The notes: generated from the sequence alone by a model not told the origin. A DNA stretch of 64,000 bases from Streptomyces sp. SLBN-31 (GCF_006715395.1 NZ_VFNC01000001.1:2604001-2668000), one strand, 5' to 3'; numbered from the stretch's first letter, positions 51,450 through 63,184 are shown. A program made the numbers and translations.

Positions 51450-52335
51450 GACGGGTTCGGTCCGCGAGGGACGGCGACGGCATGTTCGCCGCGCGTGCGG
51501 TCCTTCCGGGAGGCTCGCGGCCTGTTCGGGTCGGACCGCGGCCTGTCCGCGAGGACCGTGGGCCGTCCGGGCCGGGGAGCCTGGCCGGTCGGGGGAGGTT
51601 GACCGACTCGGTTCGTGACGGGCGGCGATGGCCTGTTTCCGCCCACGGTCGGGAGGCTTGCGGCCTGTTCGGGGGGACAGTGGCCTGTCCGCGAGGACCG
51701 TGGGCCGTCCGGGTCGGGGAGCCTGGCCGGTCGGGGGAGGTTGACCGACTCGGTTCGCGACGGGCGGCGATGGCCTGTTTCCGCCCACGGTCGGGAGGCT
51801 TGCGACCTGTTCGGGGGGACAGTGGCCTGTCCGCGAGGACCGTGGGCCGTCCGGGTCGGGGAGCCTGGCCGGTCGGGGGAGGTTGACCGACTCGGTTCGC
51901 GACGGGCGGCGATGGCCTGTTTCCGCCCACGGTCGGGAGGCTTGCGACCTGTTCGGGTCGGACCGCGGCCTGTCCGCGAGGACCGTGACGCGCCCCTGCC
52001 GGGGAGCCCGGCCGGGCCGGGAGGTCGACCGACTCGGTTCGCGAGGGATGGCGACGGCCTGTCCTCGCTCACGGCCGGGAGGGCGGCCGGTTGGGAGGGG
52101 ATGCCGTCTGTCCGCGCGGACCGTGGCCCGTCCGGGCTTGGGAGCCAGGCCGGTCCGGGCTTGGGAGCCAGGCCGGTCCGGGAGTTTGACCGACGCGGTC
52201 CGTGAGGGGCGACGACGGCCTGTTGTCGCCCCTGGCCGGAGGTTCGCGGTCTGTTCGGAGGGACAGCGGCCTGTCGTTGCACGACCTCGCCCGTCCGGAA
52301 GGACAGCGGGCCGCCCGAAAGGCGAGACCGCCGGG
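51450..52335. repeat. 142-bp tandem repeat array, about six units, non-coding
   Basis: Units start at 51450 (151 bp, diverged), 51601, 51743, 51885 (exact 142-bp spacing), 52027 (161 bp, containing a 23-bp internal duplication at 52131-52176) and 52188 (partial). Units 2 and 3 differ at only two positions I can see, while outer units are diverged. Each starts GACCGACTCGGTTCG. The period leaves 1 after division by 3, so no frame is conserved. Units hold hairpins: GGACAG/CTGTCC (51675-51690) and GGGCGG/CCGCCC (51620-51644). It lies between the stop of the GGDEF-EAL gene and the LuxR-type gene. Confidence 0.93.
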
Positions 52336-52694
52336 ACCGTCGTACCCGTCGCCGAGAGCGCCCAGGCCCCCTGGCCGAGGCGCCCGTGGTCGTGGTCGAG
52401 GTCGAGGCGTCCGACGGGAGGCCGCGCGCTGCGCGGACGCGCCGTCGAGCCTGCCGTGCGCCGCCGTGGCGTGTGGCACGCCGACAGGGGCGGCTCGTTT
52501 CCGCCTCCGGCGGCAGATCACGGCCCCGACGCGCTCCCCGAAGCGGCGAATCGGACTCGCCCGCGGCCCGCGCCGGCCCCCGGCGGAGCCGGTTGCGGGC
52601 GGGGCGGCGCGCCGCGTACGGCGGCCCTCGGAGGGTGTCCGCGTGATCGGGCACCGGGATTCCGGCGGCGGGCCGGGTTCGTAAGGGGCAGCAT
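52336..52694. other. 359-bp G/C-rich leader before the LuxR-type gene
   Basis: After the tandem array decays there is very G/C-rich sequence with no convincing coding frame. It ends with AAGGGG (52683-52688), the ribosome-binding site of the next gene. The promoter of that gene must lie here, but I cannot place it. Confidence 0.5.
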
Positions 52695-55360
52695 GTGCGC
52701 ATGGCGTATGTGCGTTCGGTCGTGGGGCGGGAGTGGGAGGTCGGTGAGCTGGGCGGGCTCGTCGCCTCCGCCGAGGGGCGGGCGCTCGTGCTGCGGGGCG
52801 AGCCCGGGGTGGGGAAGACCGCGCTGCTGGACGTGGCGGCGGCACAGGCGGCCGGGCTGGGGCAGCGCGTCGTGCGGGCGGCCGGGGTGGAGGCCGAGGC
52901 CGGACTGGCGTTCGCGGGACTGCACCAGCTGCTGCACCCGCTGCTGGCCGATGCCGGTGCGCTGGACCCGGCGACGCGGGCGGCGTTCGACATCGTCTTC
53001 GGCCGGAGCACCGGTGAGCCGCCGTCGGTGATGGTTCTGGGCATCGCCGTACTGGATCTGCTGGCCCTGGCCTCCGGCGACGTACCGCTGCTGCTCGTGG
53101 TCGACGACGCGCACTGGCTGGATCCGCAGAGCGCGGAGGTGGCGCGGTTCATCGCGCGGCGGCTGTCCGGCCACGCCGTGCGGATGGCGGTGGGGGTGCG
53201 GGCCGACACGCCGTCGCCGTGGGACGGCTCCGGGCTGCCCGAGCTGACGGTGCACCCGTTGTCGGCCGAGGCCTCGGCCCGGCTGCTGGACACCAGCAGC
53301 CCCGGCCTCCCCGAACCGGCCCGGCGCCGGCTCCTGGACCAGGCCCGCGGCAACCCCCTCGCCCTGCTGGAGCTGCCCGCCGCCGTGGACGGTTCCGCCG
53401 ACCGGCCCGAACTGCCGTTGTCCCGGCGGCTGGAGCGCCTGTACGGCGACCGTATCGCCGGCCTCGACCGGGCCGAGCGCGCGGAGCTGCTGCGGGCCGC
53501 CCTCGACGGCACCGGCGCCGCCGCGCTGCCCGGCCGTGCCCGCTATCCGCTGCGCGCCGTCGACGGCGCCGTCGCACACGGCCTGCTCACCACCGACGCC
53601 GACACCGGCGACCTGGTCTTCCGCCACCCGCTCGTCCGCTCCGCCCTGCTGCAGTCCGCCACCCCCAACGAACGCCGTGCCGCCCACGCCGACCTGGCCC
53701 GGCTGCACCGCAGGGAACTCGAACGCCACGCCACCCACCTCGCGGCGGCCACCGTGGACCCGGACGAGTCGGTCGCCGTCGTCCTGGAGCGCGCCGCCCG
53801 TTCCGCCACCGCGCGCGGCGGCTCGGCGGCCGCCCTCACCCTGCTCACCCGGGCCGCCGAACTCAGTCCCACCGCGGCCCAGCGCTCCCGCCGTCTCGGC
53901 GAGGCAGCCTTCGTCGCCGCCCAGTCCGCCCTGCTGGACCAGGCGCACGAACTGCGCGAGGCCTCCGACCGGCTGGCCGGTACGGGCCGGTCGCCGACGG
54001 CCGTGATCACGTACGCCTACACCGCGCTCTACGAGGACGGCGACGTCCGCTCCGCCCACCGCAGGGTCGCCGCGGAACTCCAGGCGCTCCCGCCGGACAC
54101 CGACGAGGAGATCCGCGCCCGCCTGCTGAACCTGCTGCTGGCCATCAGCGTGTTCTCCGCCGACCCCGCCCTGTGGCGGGTGAGCGACGCGCTGATGGAC
54201 CGGGACGCGGACCGCGTCGGCGGCCCGACCCCGCTCTACCGGGACGCCTGGGGCGATGTGGCCCGCAGGGGCGCCGGCGCGCGCGAGCGGGTTCTGGCCG
54301 CGTTCGGCGAGCTCGGCGACGGCCAGCCCTGGGACGTGATGCGGCTCGGCGTGGCCGCGTACTACCTGGACGCGCTCGCCGAACACCGGATGCTGGTGCG
54401 CCGGGTCGCCGACCGGGAGACGGGCAGCGGCGCGGTCACCAACGCGATGACGCTGCAGCAGCTGGTCATGCTCGACCAGATCTCCAGCGGTGAGTGGGAC
54501 GCCGCCGAGGAGACCGGCCGCCGGGGACTCGCCCTCACCGTCGCCCACGGCTACCGCTTGTTCGAGTACCAGTACCACGGCTTCCTCGGCCTGCTCGCGG
54601 CCTGGCGCGGCGACGCCGACACCGCCCGCGCGGCGTCGGCTACCTCACCCAACTCGCCGAGGCCACCGGCGCGGCCCTCGGCCTGACCACCGGCGACTAC
54701 GAGAGCGCGTACGCCTACGCCGGCGGCCTCACCGCGCCCGGCACCTTCACGCCGTACTCGCAGCAGGCCCTGCGCACGCTGCTGGACCTGGTGGAGGCCG
54801 CCGTGCACACCGGTCGCGCCGGCCAGGCCCGCACGCACGCCCTGGCGGCCCGCGACCAGGGGCTGCCGGCCATCTCCCCGCGCCTGGACTTCCTGACCAC
54901 CGCCGCGCTGGCGATGACGGCCGACGAGACCGAGGCGGGGCCGCTGTTCGAGCGGGCGGTCGCCCATCCGGCCGGCGTCGACTTCCCCTTCGAGCTGGCC
55001 CGGGTCCGTCTGGAGCAGGGCATGTGGCTGCGCCGCACCCGCGACCGCACGTCGGCCCGCACGGCCCTCGGCCGCGCCGCGGAGACCTTCGAACTGCTCG
55101 GCGCCACCCCCTGGCTGCGCCGCGCCCAGGCCGAGCTGCGAGCCTCCGGCCTGCCCGGCGGGCACACCGCCACGGACACGGCGCTCACCCCGCAGGAACG
55201 GCAGATCGCCGAGCTCGCGGCGAGCGGCCTGAGCAACAAGGAGATCGGCGCCCGGCTCTTCCTCTCCCCGCGCACGGTCGGCGCGCACCTCTACCGGATC
55301 TTCCCCAAACTGGGCATCTCCTCCCGCGCCTCCCTGCGGGACGCACTCGAGGGGACCTGA
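52695..55360 (+). pseudogene. LAL-type LuxR regulator, interrupted by a deletion with frameshift
   Basis: The intact gene would encode a large ATP-binding LuxR regulator. The N-terminal AAA/NACHT-like domain has Walker A GEPGVGKTALL (about residue 38) and Walker B LLLVVDDAHWLDPQ; the middle is TPR-like; the end holds a LuxR helix-turn-helix (LTPQERQIAELAASGLSNKE, ARLFLSPRTVGAHLYRI). Near 54630 the frame changes from WRGDADTARA to GVGYLTQLAEATG; about 15 family residues seem deleted. Frame 1 runs into a stop at 54686; the second half has no start of its own. A sequencing error is possible but the apparent loss of residues favours a real deletion. GTG start at 52695, with ATG 52701 as alternative. 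Confidence 0.78.
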
Positions 55361-55487
55361 CCCGTTCCGCGACGTCGGCTGCCGTCGCCGACGACAGTCG
55401 TTCGACTCAATCCGTGGGGGCGACCGTCGCGGCACTGTGAAGGCAACGCACCGCCCCTCGGCGGTCCCGAGGCCCCAGGAGCCGGCC

Positions 55488-56312
55488 ATGGCCACATCGC
55501 GCACCCCCCTCGTCCTCATCCACGGACTGTGGCTGCACGCCTCGTCCTGGCAGCCCTGGATCGACCTGGCCACGGAGCGCGGCTACGCGCCCGTGGCCCC
55601 CGGCTGGCCCGGCGAGGCGGCCACCGTCGCCGAGGCGCGCCGGCACCCGGAGGCCGTCGCCGAGATCGGCATCGACGACGTCACCGACCACTACGCCGGC
55701 ATCATCCGCTCCCTGGACGCCCCGCCCGTGCTGATCGGCCACTCCTTCGGCGGGCTGATCACCCAGAAGCTGCTCGGCAAGGGCCTGGCCCGGGCCGCGG
55801 TCGCCGTCGACCCGGCGCAGATCAAGGGCGTCAAGACACTTCCCCCGGCCCAGCTGCGTGCCGGCTTCCCGGTGCTGGGCAACCCGGCCAACCGCAAGCG
55901 CTCCGTCTCCCTGACGCCCGCGCAGTTCCGCTACGGCTTCGGCAACGCCCTGGAGCAGGCCGAGTCCGACGCCCTGCACGAGCGGTTCACCGTCCCCTCG
56001 CCCGGCCGCCCGCTGTTCGAGGCCGCGTTCGCCAACTTCACCCGGCACTCGGCCGCCGAGGTCGCCACCCGCAACCCCGACCGGGGCCCGCTGCTGCTGA
56101 TCTCCGGACAGGCCGACCACACCGTCCCGGACGTGGTGACCCGCTCCGCCTACAAGCTCTACGGCGATTCGCCGGCCGTCACCGAGCTCAAGCAGTTCCC
56201 CGACCGCGGTCACTCGCTCACCGTCGACCACGGCTGGCGGACCGTCGCCGAGTACGCGCTGGACTGGCTGGACCGGCAGGACATCCAGGGCCATGACACC
56301 GCACACGCCTGA
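55488..56312 (+). CDS. alpha/beta hydrolase
   Basis: This 274-residue hydrolase begins TPLVLIHGLWLHASSWQPW, has the nucleophile elbow LIGHSFGGLITQ (about residues 81-92), an acidic residue in ISGQADHTVPD and the catalytic His in FPDRGHSLTVDHGW. It looks like the esterase/haloperoxidase-like alpha/beta hydrolases common in Streptomyces. ATG at 55488 follows AGGAG. The SDR gene starts 31 bp after its stop with its own AAGGGAG, so the pair is probably one operon, perhaps controlled by the neighbouring LysR or the damaged LuxR gene. Confidence 0.87.
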   Translation: MATSRTPLVLIHGLWLHASSWQPWIDLATERGYAPVAPGWPGEAATVAEARRHPEAVAEIGIDDVTDHYAGIIRSLDAPPVLIGHSFGGLITQKLLGKGLARAAVAVDPAQIKGVKTLPPAQLRAGFPVLGNPANRKRSVSLTPAQFRYGFGNALEQAESDALHERFTVPSPGRPLFEAAFANFTRHSAAEVATRNPDRGPLLLISGQADHTVPDVVTRSAYKLYGDSPAVTELKQFPDRGHSLTVDHGWRTVAEYALDWLDRQDIQGHDTAHA

Positions 56313-56343
56313 TATCGCCTTCTCATCAAGGGAGTTGGACAGT

Positions 56344-57123
56344 ATGAGCAGCGAACTGCAGGGCAGGACGGCCGTCGTCACCGGCGCCAGCAAGGGCATC
56401 GGGCTGGCGATCGTGGAGGCCCTCGCCCGGGCGGGCGCCCATGTCGTGGCGGGGTCGCGCACGACCTCCGAAGGCCTGGAGACCCTGGTGAAGGAAGGCT
56501 CGGTGACCTGGGTGCCGGTCGACCTCGCCGAGCCGGACGCGGCCGGGGAACTGGTCGCGGCGGCCGGCGGACGTATCGACGTCCTGGTCAACAACGTCGG
56601 CTCGGCACCCGCCCGCACCGGCGGCTTCCTGTCGGTCACCGACGAGGAGTGGCGGCGCACGATCGACCTGAACCTGCTGACCGCCGTACGGGTCACCCGG
56701 GCCGCGCTGCCCGTGATGCTGGACGCCGGCGACGGCTCGGTGATCACGGTCGGCTCCGTCAACGCCACCCTCCCCGACCCGCTGGTCATCGACTACAGCG
56801 CGGGCAAGGCCGCCCTGGTCGCCTTCTCCAAGGCGCTGTCGAAGGAGGTCGGTCCGAAGGGCATCCGCGTCAACACCGTCAGTCCCGGCCCCGTCGAGAC
56901 GGAGCTGTGGCTGGGTGGCGGGGGAGTGGCGCAGACGGTCTCGGCCGCCGCCGGCATCACCCCGGACGACGTGGTCGCGCAGGCCTCGAAGGCCACCGTC
57001 ACCGGCCGCTTCTCCAAGCCCGCCGAGATCGCCGACCTGGTGCTCTTCCTCGCAGGCGACCACTCCCGCAACATCACCGGCAGCGACCTGGTGATCGACG
57101 GCGGCTTCATCCCCACCTGGTGA
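56344..57123 (+). CDS. short-chain dehydrogenase/reductase
   Basis: This 259-residue SDR has TGASKGIG (about 13-20), an Arg/Thr pattern after the second strand (GSRTTSEG) suggesting NADP, NNVGSAPA, the catalytic Ser in VGSVNATL, YSAGK with Tyr/Lys, and VSPGPVETELW. It resembles beta-ketoacyl reductase-like oxidoreductases; the substrate is unknown. The last 60 bp are repeated downstream (57162-57264). Confidence 0.9.
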   Translation: MSSELQGRTAVVTGASKGIGLAIVEALARAGAHVVAGSRTTSEGLETLVKEGSVTWVPVDLAEPDAAGELVAAAGGRIDVLVNNVGSAPARTGGFLSVTDEEWRRTIDLNLLTAVRVTRAALPVMLDAGDGSVITVGSVNATLPDPLVIDYSAGKAALVAFSKALSKEVGPKGIRVNTVSPGPVETELWLGGGGVAQTVSAAAGITPDDVVAQASKATVTGRFSKPAEIADLVLFLAGDHSRNITGSDLVIDGGFIPTW

Positions 57124-57264
57124 CCGGGCGGCGCCGGCCCGGTGGGGGGCAGCGCTCATCGCTCCGCGACATCACCGGCAGCGATCCGGTGATCGACCGA
57201 TCGACGGCGGCCTCGTCCTCGCCCGGTGAGCGGGCGGCTTCCAGCCCGGGACCGCTCACCGCTC
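57064..57264 (+). repeat. tandem duplication of the SDR 3' end
   Basis: The stretch ending the SDR gene and its flank (57064-57161) is followed by a second, diverged copy (57162-57264). ACATCACCGGCAGCGA, GGTGATCGAC and the closing GGTGA stop are repeated with an offset of 98 bp, rising to 106 bp after an 8-bp insertion (CGATCGAC). The downstream GCGGGCGGC...GCCCGG pattern is also repeated. Copy 2 is not connected to any reading frame. Confidence 0.8.
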
Positions 57265-57281
57265 CCACCACAAGGCGCCGC

Positions 57282-58169
57282 TCACCGTTCCAGCAGCATC
57301 CGCTGCAACTCCCGTGCCGCGCGCGGTGGAGCGACGTCGCTGCGGTGCGCGAGAGCGATCGTGCGGTGCAGGCCGGGCCGGGCGAGCGGGGTGACCCGCA
57401 GCCCCCGGCCGGTCCGCGTCGCCACCATCCGGGGTACGACGGCCACGCCCAGCCCCGCCCGCACGAACCCCAGCACCGCGTCCATCTCGCCGCCCTCCAC
57501 CGCGAACCCCGGCTCGAACCCCTCGGCGCGGCACGCGGCCACGGTCAGCTCCCGCAGGTCGTAGCCGTGCCGGAACATCACCAGGCGCTCGCCCTCCAGA
57601 TCGGAGATGCGAACGGTACGCCGGCCGGGGCCGCCCGGGGCGGGTGCCTCCGGCGAGGAGACCACCACCAGGTCCTCGCGCAGCAGCTCCACCGTCGTCA
57701 GCGCCGGGGACGGTGTCGGCAGCGGCAGGACGACCAGCGCCAGGTCCAGGGCGCCGCGCGCCAGCTCCCGGACGAGGTCGTGCGAACCGCCCTCCTCGAT
57801 CAGCAGCCGGATACCGGGATAGCGGTCGTGGAAGGCACGCAGCACGTCCGGCAGCAGGCCGGTGCACAGGCTCGGCGTGGCGCCCAGCCGCACCCGGCCG
57901 CTGCGCAGCTGCGCCAGCTCCTGCACCTCCTGCCGGGCGGTGTCCGCGTCGGCCAGGATGCGGCGGGCCAGCGGCAGCAGCGCCTCACCCGCGTCGGTGA
58001 GCGTGATGTTGCCCCGCGCGCGCCGGAACAGATCCGCCCCGAGCTCCCGTTCCAGCGCCTTGATCTGCTGGGAGAGCGACGGCTGGGCGACATGAACCAG
58101 CTCGGCGGCCCGGGTGAAGTGGCGGGTCTCGGCGACGGCCACGAAGTACTGGAGCTGCTGGAACTGCAC
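57282..58169 (-). CDS. LysR family transcriptional regulator
   Basis: This 295-residue LysR-type regulator starts QFQQLQYFVAVAETRHF, has the helix-turn-helix AAELVHVAQPSLSQQIKALE (about 18-37) and an effector-binding domain with RVRLGATPSLCTG and VVPRMVATRTG. The GTG at 58169 gives the normal family N-terminus; AGGAG is close by but with short spacing, and a longer ATG form from 58211 is possible. It is divergent from the sdhCAB operon, the usual genetic arrangement for control of the neighbour and of itself. Confidence 0.9.
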   Translation of the reverse strand: MQFQQLQYFVAVAETRHFTRAAELVHVAQPSLSQQIKALERELGADLFRRARGNITLTDAGEALLPLARRILADADTARQEVQELAQLRSGRVRLGATPSLCTGLLPDVLRAFHDRYPGIRLLIEEGGSHDLVRELARGALDLALVVLPLPTPSPALTTVELLREDLVVVSSPEAPAPGGPGRRTVRISDLEGERLVMFRHGYDLRELTVAACRAEGFEPGFAVEGGEMDAVLGFVRAGLGVAVVPRMVATRTGRGLRVTPLARPGLHRTIALAHRSDVAPPRAARELQRMLLER

Positions 58170-58178
58170 GCTCCTAGG

Positions 58179-58193
58179 ATAGCCGCAGCCTAT
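58179..58193. promoter_or_regulatory. LysR-type box
   Basis: ATAG and CTAT flank CCGCAGC, matching the T-N11-A rule with dyad symmetry (T58180 and A58192). It lies 10 bp upstream of the LysR GTG and about 60 bp from the sdhC start, suited for autoregulation and perhaps sdh control. Confidence 0.6.
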
Positions 58194-58253
58194 GGAAACG
58201 AGCTCGATCATGTCTTGGACCGATGGGGCCGAACGGCCCTAACGTCAGGACTC

Positions 58254-58961
58254 ATGGCTCTGGCAACGCGGACGGACCGACGGCCGTCGATGGCGCGCAC
58301 GGTGTGGGACAGCTCCGTCGGCAAGAAGACGGTGATGGCCGTCAGCGGCGTGATCATGCTGCTGTACCTGGTCGCCCATGTGATCGGCAACCTGAAGATC
58401 TTCTTCGGGCCCGGCGAGTTCAACCACTACGCGCACTGGCTGCGCACCGTCGGCGAACCGTTCATGCACTACGAGTGGACGCTGTGGCTGGTCCGCGTCG
58501 TGCTGATCGCCGCCGTCGTCGCCCACGCCGTGTCCGCGTACCAGCTCAGCCGCCGCGACATCAGGGCGCGCCCCAGCAAGTACGTGCACAAGAAGGCCGG
58601 GGCGAGCTACGCGACGCGCACGATGCGCTGGGGCGGGATCATCCTCGGCCTGTTCATCGTCTGGCACATCCTCGACCTGACCACCGGCACCGTCCACTCG
58701 GGCGGCTTCCAGCCCGGCCACCCGTACCAGAACGTCGTGGACACCTTCTCCACCTGGTACGGCAACGTCATCTACATCGTCGCGATGCTCGCGCTCGGCC
58801 TGCACATCCGGCACGGCTTCTGGAGCGCCGCCCAGACCCTCGGCGTCGGCAGCCGCACCCGCGACCGCGCCCTGAAGACCGTCGCGAACGTCCTCGCGCT
58901 GCTGCTCACGGCCGGCTTCATCGCCGTCCCCGTGGGCGTCATGACCGGAGTGGTGAGCTGA
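58254..58961 (+). CDS. sdhC: succinate dehydrogenase/fumarate reductase cytochrome b subunit
   Basis: This 235-residue membrane anchor of a type B succinate:menaquinone oxidoreductase has about five spans ([79 protein letters not shown] and the last [14 protein letters not shown]), with His residues in the second half of several spans for heme b. ATG at 58254 with CAGGA upstream. First gene of sdhCAB, one base from sdhA. Divergent LysR may regulate it. Confidence 0.92.
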   Translation: MALATRTDRRPSMARTVWDSSVGKKTVMAVSGVIMLLYLVAHVIGNLKIFFGPGEFNHYAHWLRTVGEPFMHYEWTLWLVRVVLIAAVVAHAVSAYQLSRRDIRARPSKYVHKKAGASYATRTMRWGGIILGLFIVWHILDLTTGTVHSGGFQPGHPYQNVVDTFSTWYGNVIYIVAMLALGLHIRHGFWSAAQTLGVGSRTRDRALKTVANVLALLLTAGFIAVPVGVMTGVVS

Positions 58962-58962
58962 C

Positions 58963-60905
<1,943 letters not shown>

Positions 60906-60909
<4 letters not shown>

Positions 60910-61655
60910 GGCTCACCCTGCGCGTCTGGCGACAGAAGAACGCCGACGCCGAAGGCGCCATGTCCACGTACGAGGTGGACGGCATCTCCTCCGACATGTC
61001 CTTCCTGGAGATGCTCGACACCCTCAACGAGGAGCTCATCCTCAAGGGTGAGGACCCGGTCGCCTTCGACCACGACTGCCGCGAGGGCATCTGCGGCGCG
61101 TGCTCCCTCGTGATCAACGGGGACGCGCACGGGCCCGAGCGGACCACCACCTGCCAGCTGCACATGCGGTCCTTCGAGGACGGCGACACGATCGACATCG
61201 AGCCCTGGCGGGCGTCCGCGTTCCCGGTGATCAAGGATCTGGTCGTGGACCGGTCGGCCTTCGACCGGATCATCCAGGCCGGCGGGTACATCACCGCGCC
61301 GACCGGTTCCGCCCCGGAGGCGCACGCCACGCCGGTGCCGAAGCCGGACGCCGACTTCGCCTTCGAGCACGCCGAGTGCATCGGCTGCGGGGCGTGCGTG
61401 GCCGCGTGCCCGAACGGGGCGGCCATGCTGTTCACCTCCGCCAAGGTCAACCACCTCAACGTGCTGCCGCAGGGGGCGCCCGAGCGGGAGACCCGGGTGC
61501 TGGACATGGTGGCGCAGATGGACGAGGAGGGGTTCGGCGGGTGCACGCTGACGGGGGAGTGCGCCACCGCCTGCCCGAAGGGGATTCCGCTGGTGTCCAT
61601 CACCAGCATGAACAAGGAGTGGCTGCGGGCGACGCGCAAGGCGGCCAAGCGCTAG
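60906..61655 (+). CDS. sdhB: succinate dehydrogenase/fumarate reductase iron-sulfur subunit
   Basis: This 249-residue electron-transfer subunit has the [2Fe-2S] ferredoxin motif [10 protein letters not shown] with a later Cys (TTTCQLHM), and two ferredoxin-type cluster motifs [13 protein letters not shown] and [16 protein letters not shown] for the [4Fe-4S] and [3Fe-4S] centres. It links SdhA to SdhC. A long hairpin terminator follows 38 bp later. Confidence 0.94.
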
Positions 61656-61692
61656 CCGCGGTGCACAGAGACGTCCGCCGCAAGGGGCGGAC

Positions 61693-61729
61693 GGGCGGGG
61701 CCGGGAGTGGTGCTCTCCGGCCCCGCCCC
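61693..61729. terminator. hairpin terminator after the sdh operon
   Basis: GGGCGGGGCCGGGA and TCCGGCCCCGCCC pair with one bulged G around a 9-nt loop. It lies between the convergent sdhB and gvpK genes. Confidence 0.85.
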
Positions 61730-61785
61730 ATATGCGGGCATGACCGGAGACCACGTCCTGTGAACTCCCCGCCCCGCCCACGGGG

Positions 61786-62079
61786 TCACGGCCCGGGATC
61801 GGCCAGGAGGGGGCCCAACGGGCCCAGGTCCAGGTTGAGATCGCCGCGCCGCAGACCGTGCTGCGCGCACAGCTCGTCCATGCGCTGGTCCAGCAGCATC
61901 AGCGCGGCACCGAGCCGGTCCTCCTGCTCGTCGCTGAGCGTCCCCTCGTCGAAACGGCGTACCGCCTGGCGTTCCATGAGCTGCCGCAGGAGTTCCACCA
62001 CGGTCAGGACCAGGGCCGCCAGGTCGTTGGTGACCCGCTCGGGATCGAGGTCCACCGCGTGGGCGCGCGGCGCGGTCAC
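61786..62079 (-). CDS. gvpK: gas vesicle protein GvpK
   Basis: This 97-residue protein matches GvpK: DLDPERVTNDLAALVLTVVE, LLRQLMERQAVRRFDEGTL, EDRLGAALMLLDQRMDELC and the end DLNLDLGPLGPLL. GvpK is a small accessory protein needed for gas-vesicle assembly. GTG start at 62079 overlaps the gvpS stop by 4 nt. Last gene of the cluster in this window. Confidence 0.9.
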   Translation of the reverse strand: MTAPRAHAVDLDPERVTNDLAALVLTVVELLRQLMERQAVRRFDEGTLSDEQEDRLGAALMLLDQRMDELCAQHGLRRGDLNLDLGPLGPLLADPGP

Positions 62080-62324
62080 AGCGGCCCGCTGTCCGGCCAG
62101 GGCGCGGGAACCCGGTCGCTGACCGACGCCAGCAGCGCGTGCAGGGAGATCCGCACCAGCGGCACGTCGGCGATGGCCAGCACCAGGTCGCCGCTGACCA
62201 CGACACCCGTCGCCAGCACCCGGTCGAGCAGGTCGACGAGCGGCACCCCGACGGGCGCGTACGATTCCGGCCCCTCCCACGGCACCACCGCGCGGTTCGC
62301 ACCGTCCGCGGCCGGCCCGCTCAT
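62076..62324 (-). CDS. gvpS: gas vesicle protein of the GvpA/J family, GvpS
   Basis: This 82-residue GvpA-like shell-related protein contains VPLVDLLDRVLATGVVVSGD and IADVPLVRISLHALLASV, the helix-beta-beta-helix core of the GvpA fold. Its order between gvpL and gvpK matches the gvpS position in S. coelicolor clusters. ATG at 62324 overlaps the gvpL stop. Confidence 0.88.
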   Translation of the reverse strand: MSGPAADGANRAVVPWEGPESYAPVGVPLVDLLDRVLATGVVVSGDLVLAIADVPLVRISLHALLASVSDRVPAPWPDSGPL

Positions 62325-63184
62325 GCCCGGATCTCCTCGTGCGCGCCGCACTCCACCTCGTCCGACCGGGCGAAGGAGTACGGGACCCAGGGTCCGGACA
62401 TGGTGACCTCCACGGCGCTGCCGAGGGCCTCGCGGGCCAGCCGGCCGACGGCGCGGACGAACTCGCCCCGCCGTCCGTCGTCGATCAGATAGGCCGCGTT
62501 GAGCAGCTGCGGGACGTTCCTGCCGGTCAGCTGCTCGCTCTGCGGCCGGTGCCGTGTCGCGGCGACGGCGTACCGCCGCAACTCCCGGTCGACGGCGTGG
62601 GCCTGCGCCAGGGCGCGCTCGCGGATCTCGCGCTCGGCGCTGCGCCTCGCGCTCGCCCGGCGCAGATACGACCGGCCGTCGGCGGGCACGTCCCCGGCGG
62701 CACCGGAACCGGCACCGGACGCGTGCGCGATCGTCGGACCGTGCACCTTCACCGCCCACTCCGTACGGTCGCGCAACCGGTCCAGCAGGGCGCGCAGGGA
62801 CGCCTCCCGGGCGGTCACCGCCCGTACGGCGTTGCGGTCGTCGAGATACAGCGTCGCCATCGGCAGCGGTACGACGGGACCCGCGCCCGCGGCCGCCTCC
62901 ACGCCGCGATGGTGGGCCAGGGCGCAGCGCTCCAGTTCGTCGGGCCGGTTGAGCCGCTCCGCGAGCGCCTCCTCGCTGAACGCCGCCGCGGGGGCGTCCT
63001 GCACGACCAGGTGCAGCGAGCCCGCGGCCAGCACCCGCAGCGGACCGCCGCCGTCATGGCCCGGCGTCCGCGCGAGCACGTGGTCCGGCACAGGGGTGTC
63101 CGTCACGGCGAACACGCAGGTGACCGTGGAACGCGGCCCGTCCTGCCTCACCGTGGTCGCCGGATCGGCGGGGGCCGTGGTCAT
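62321..63184 (-). CDS. gvpL: gas vesicle protein GvpL/GvpF family
   Basis: This 287-residue accessory protein has a ferredoxin-like fold with CVFAVTDTPVPDHVLA at the start, LVVQDAPAAAFSEEALAERL, VVPLPMATLYLDDRNAV and the C-terminal signature VEVTMSGPWVPYSFA. GvpF/L proteins help build the first vesicle units. ATG at 63184 overlaps gvpJ by 4 nt. Confidence 0.88.
   Translation of the reverse strand: MTTAPADPATTVRQDGPRSTVTCVFAVTDTPVPDHVLARTPGHDGGGPLRVLAAGSLHLVVQDAPAAAFSEEALAERLNRPDELERCALAHHRGVEAAAGAGPVVPLPMATLYLDDRNAVRAVTAREASLRALLDRLRDRTEWAVKVHGPTIAHASGAGSGAAGDVPADGRSYLRRASARRSAEREIRERALAQAHAVDRELRRYAVAATRHRPQSEQLTGRNVPQLLNAAYLIDDGRRGEFVRAVGRLAREALGSAVEVTMSGPWVPYSFARSDEVECGAHEEIRA

Noticed and set aside
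51289..51930. A repetitive minus-strand protein encoded by the 142-bp array
   Set aside because: 142 is not a multiple of 3, so each unit is read in a new frame; the apparent protein is an effect of stop-poor GC-rich sequence.
51450..52335. CRISPR array
   Set aside because: Units are contiguous 142-bp repeats without unique spacers of uniform length, and no cas genes are nearby.
54600..54690. Programmed ribosomal frameshift in the LAL gene
   Set aside because: No slippery heptamer is apparent, and family residues are missing at the junction, which favours deletion.
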